From Burkholderia arboris (GTDB lineage Bacteria > Pseudomonadota > Gammaproteobacteria > Burkholderiales > Burkholderiaceae): a stretch of 63,793 bases of DNA. The position numbers were made by a program, and so were the translations under genes. The stretch is from contig NZ_CABVPX010000042.1 in assembly GCF_902499125.1 (NCBI RefSeq), positions 1 through 63,793 on the forward strand, in the 5' to 3' direction. The notes under the pieces are model-generated. The model saw only the letters and a program-made list of their open reading frames with translations, was not told where the DNA came from and made no database searches. Position 1 is the stretch's first letter; each line of letters starts with the position of its first letter. Of this stretch, positions 62,796-63,793 are shown in pieces.

Positions 62796-62809
62796 TTCAG
62801 AATTCTGAA
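62796..62809. promoter_or_regulatory. Perfect palindrome in the mmsA / LysR promoter region
   Basis: TTCAGAATTCTGAA, a 14-bp perfect palindrome containing a T-N11-A LysR-box core, lies 10 bp before the LysR start and 86 bp before mmsA. Flanking ACTG and CAGT extend the symmetry imperfectly. A LysR autoregulatory site is likely. Confidence 0.55.
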
Positions 62810-62819
62810 TAATCAGTGG

Positions 62820-63755
62820 ATGAATCAGCAAAATGTCCAGGCGCTCTGGCCGCATATCCATTCGCTGACGGTGCTGGCCGCGGCCGGCAGTTTCACGGCG
62901 GCCGCGCAGCGGCTCGGCATCAGCAAGGCCGCGATGAGCCAGCGCATCGCCGATCTCGAAAAGGCGGCCGGCGTGCCGCTCGTGCGCCGCACGACGCGCA
63001 GCGTGCGGCTCACCGATGCGGGCCAGACGCTCGTCGACAGCACACGCGACGCGTTCGAGTCGATCGGCCAGCACTTCGCGCGCGTGAAGGATCTGGCCGG
63101 CGAGCCGCGCGGGCTGCTGCGCGTGACGGTGCCGGTCGCGCTCGGGCGCCAGCAGGTCGTGCCGCACCTGCCCGATTTCCTGCGGCAGCATCCGGGCGTG
63201 CAGATCGAGCTCGACCTGTCGGACCGGCTGCATTCGCTGACGCAGGAAGGCTTCGACCTCGCGATCCGTCACACGACCACCGCGCCGCAAACCCACGTCG
63301 CGTGGAAGCTGTGCGACACGCGCTCGCTGCTCGTCGCGAGCCGCGACTACCTCGACGCGCGCGGCGCGCCGCGTCATCCGAACGAACTCGTCGACCACAG
63401 CTGCCTGTGCTACCTGCGCGACAACGAGCCGGCCGCCTGGAGCTTCGAGCTGCACGGCCGGCGGCGCGAGCGCGTGAGCGTGCCGGTGCGCGGCAGTTTC
63501 GCGGCGAACAACAGCGAGGCGATGCGCGAGGCCGCGCTCGGCGGCCTCGGCATCGCGCTGCTGCCGGATTTCAGCGCGCAGCGCGATCTCGACGCCGGAC
63601 GGCTCGTCGCGCTGCTCGACGGCTGGCGGCCGTCGGGCGCGTTCGGCGATCACATCTTCGCGATCCGCCCGTACAGCCCGGTCGTGCCGAGCGCGGTGCG
63701 CGCGCTCGTGCGGCACCTGCGCGAACGGCTCGCGGGCGGTTTCGCGGGCGCGTGA
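62820..63755 (+). CDS. LysR family transcriptional regulator
   Basis: 311 residues. HTH at about 10-70 (AAGSFTAAAQRLGISKAAMS), effector domain about 95-300 (GLLRVTVPVALGRQ). Divergent from mmsA with a palindromic site between, so it probably controls mmsA, itself, or both. The last 38 nt of the window after its stop show nothing. Confidence 0.9.
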   Translation: MNQQNVQALWPHIHSLTVLAAAGSFTAAAQRLGISKAAMSQRIADLEKAAGVPLVRRTTRSVRLTDAGQTLVDSTRDAFESIGQHFARVKDLAGEPRGLLRVTVPVALGRQQVVPHLPDFLRQHPGVQIELDLSDRLHSLTQEGFDLAIRHTTTAPQTHVAWKLCDTRSLLVASRDYLDARGAPRHPNELVDHSCLCYLRDNEPAAWSFELHGRRRERVSVPVRGSFAANNSEAMREAALGGLGIALLPDFSAQRDLDAGRLVALLDGWRPSGAFGDHIFAIRPYSPVVPSAVRALVRHLRERLAGGFAGA

Positions 63756-63793
63756 GCGCGGCGCCCGCAGGCGCCGGGCGGCGGGACGCGGGT

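Overview
This window looks like a chromosome of Burkholderia, most likely of the cepacia complex. The reasons are very high G+C with strong G/C third-position bias, a Burkholderia-type bcs cellulose locus, acpA next to a di-haem peroxidase gene, and a complete myo-inositol (iol) regulon. The assignment rests on gene content and base composition only; no 16S rRNA, tRNA or CRISPR array was seen.

Layout. 1-14826 is a cellulose locus read rightwards: bcsB (cut by the window edge), bcsZ, bcsC, then bcsE, bcsF, bcsQ, bcsA, bcsG and a tiny bcsR. It encodes the synthase (BcsA), periplasmic partner (BcsB), outer-membrane exporter (BcsC), GH8 endoglucanase (BcsZ), c-di-GMP and assembly factors (BcsE, BcsF, BcsQ, BcsR) and the phosphoethanolamine transferase (BcsG). 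A 310-bp palindromic, MITE-like element sits exactly between bcsC and bcsE, and BcsZ carries Asn where the catalytic Asp is expected.

14882-18110 is a leftward run (xapX, Na+/H+ antiporter, osmC, pirin). 18386-19072 is an isochorismatase-like hydrolase. A LysR gene (19134-20057) is divergent from a tightly coupled six-gene operon (20156-25838): xapX, YtcJ-like amidohydrolase with a Cys/His-rich tail, doxX, secreted VOC protein, DUF1275 membrane protein and AlgE-type outer-membrane channel. This operon is the best candidate for an undescribed system. The lipoprotein phosphatase gene acpA and a di-haem peroxidase gene (25931-29127) diverge around a four-unit Pho-box-like array.

29230-45454 is mostly housekeeping and transport: a small surface-antigen-like protein, Nudix hydrolase, glnS, glycine-zipper lipoprotein, alpha/beta hydrolase, CaiB-type CoA-transferase, alaS, LysR plus MFS pair, zinc-ribbon Nudix hydrolase, thioesterase, a livHMGF transporter lacking a binding-protein gene and with an altered Walker A motif in LivF, and an SDR oxidoreductase.

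45499-63755 is the inositol regulon. Leftward iolC(-DUF2090)-iolD-iolE-iolB and a UPF0303 gene face a rightward inositol-type ABC transporter (binding protein, ATPase, permease), two sugar isomerase-like proteins, two Gfo/Idh/MocA dehydrogenases and an RpiR regulator. The shared control region holds two GGAA-N6-TTCC-type sites exactly 30 bp apart, matching the operator known for RpiR-type IolR. A convergent methylmalonate-semialdehyde dehydrogenase gene (iolA/mmsA) with a divergent LysR gene completes the pathway from inositol to acetyl-CoA and CO2.
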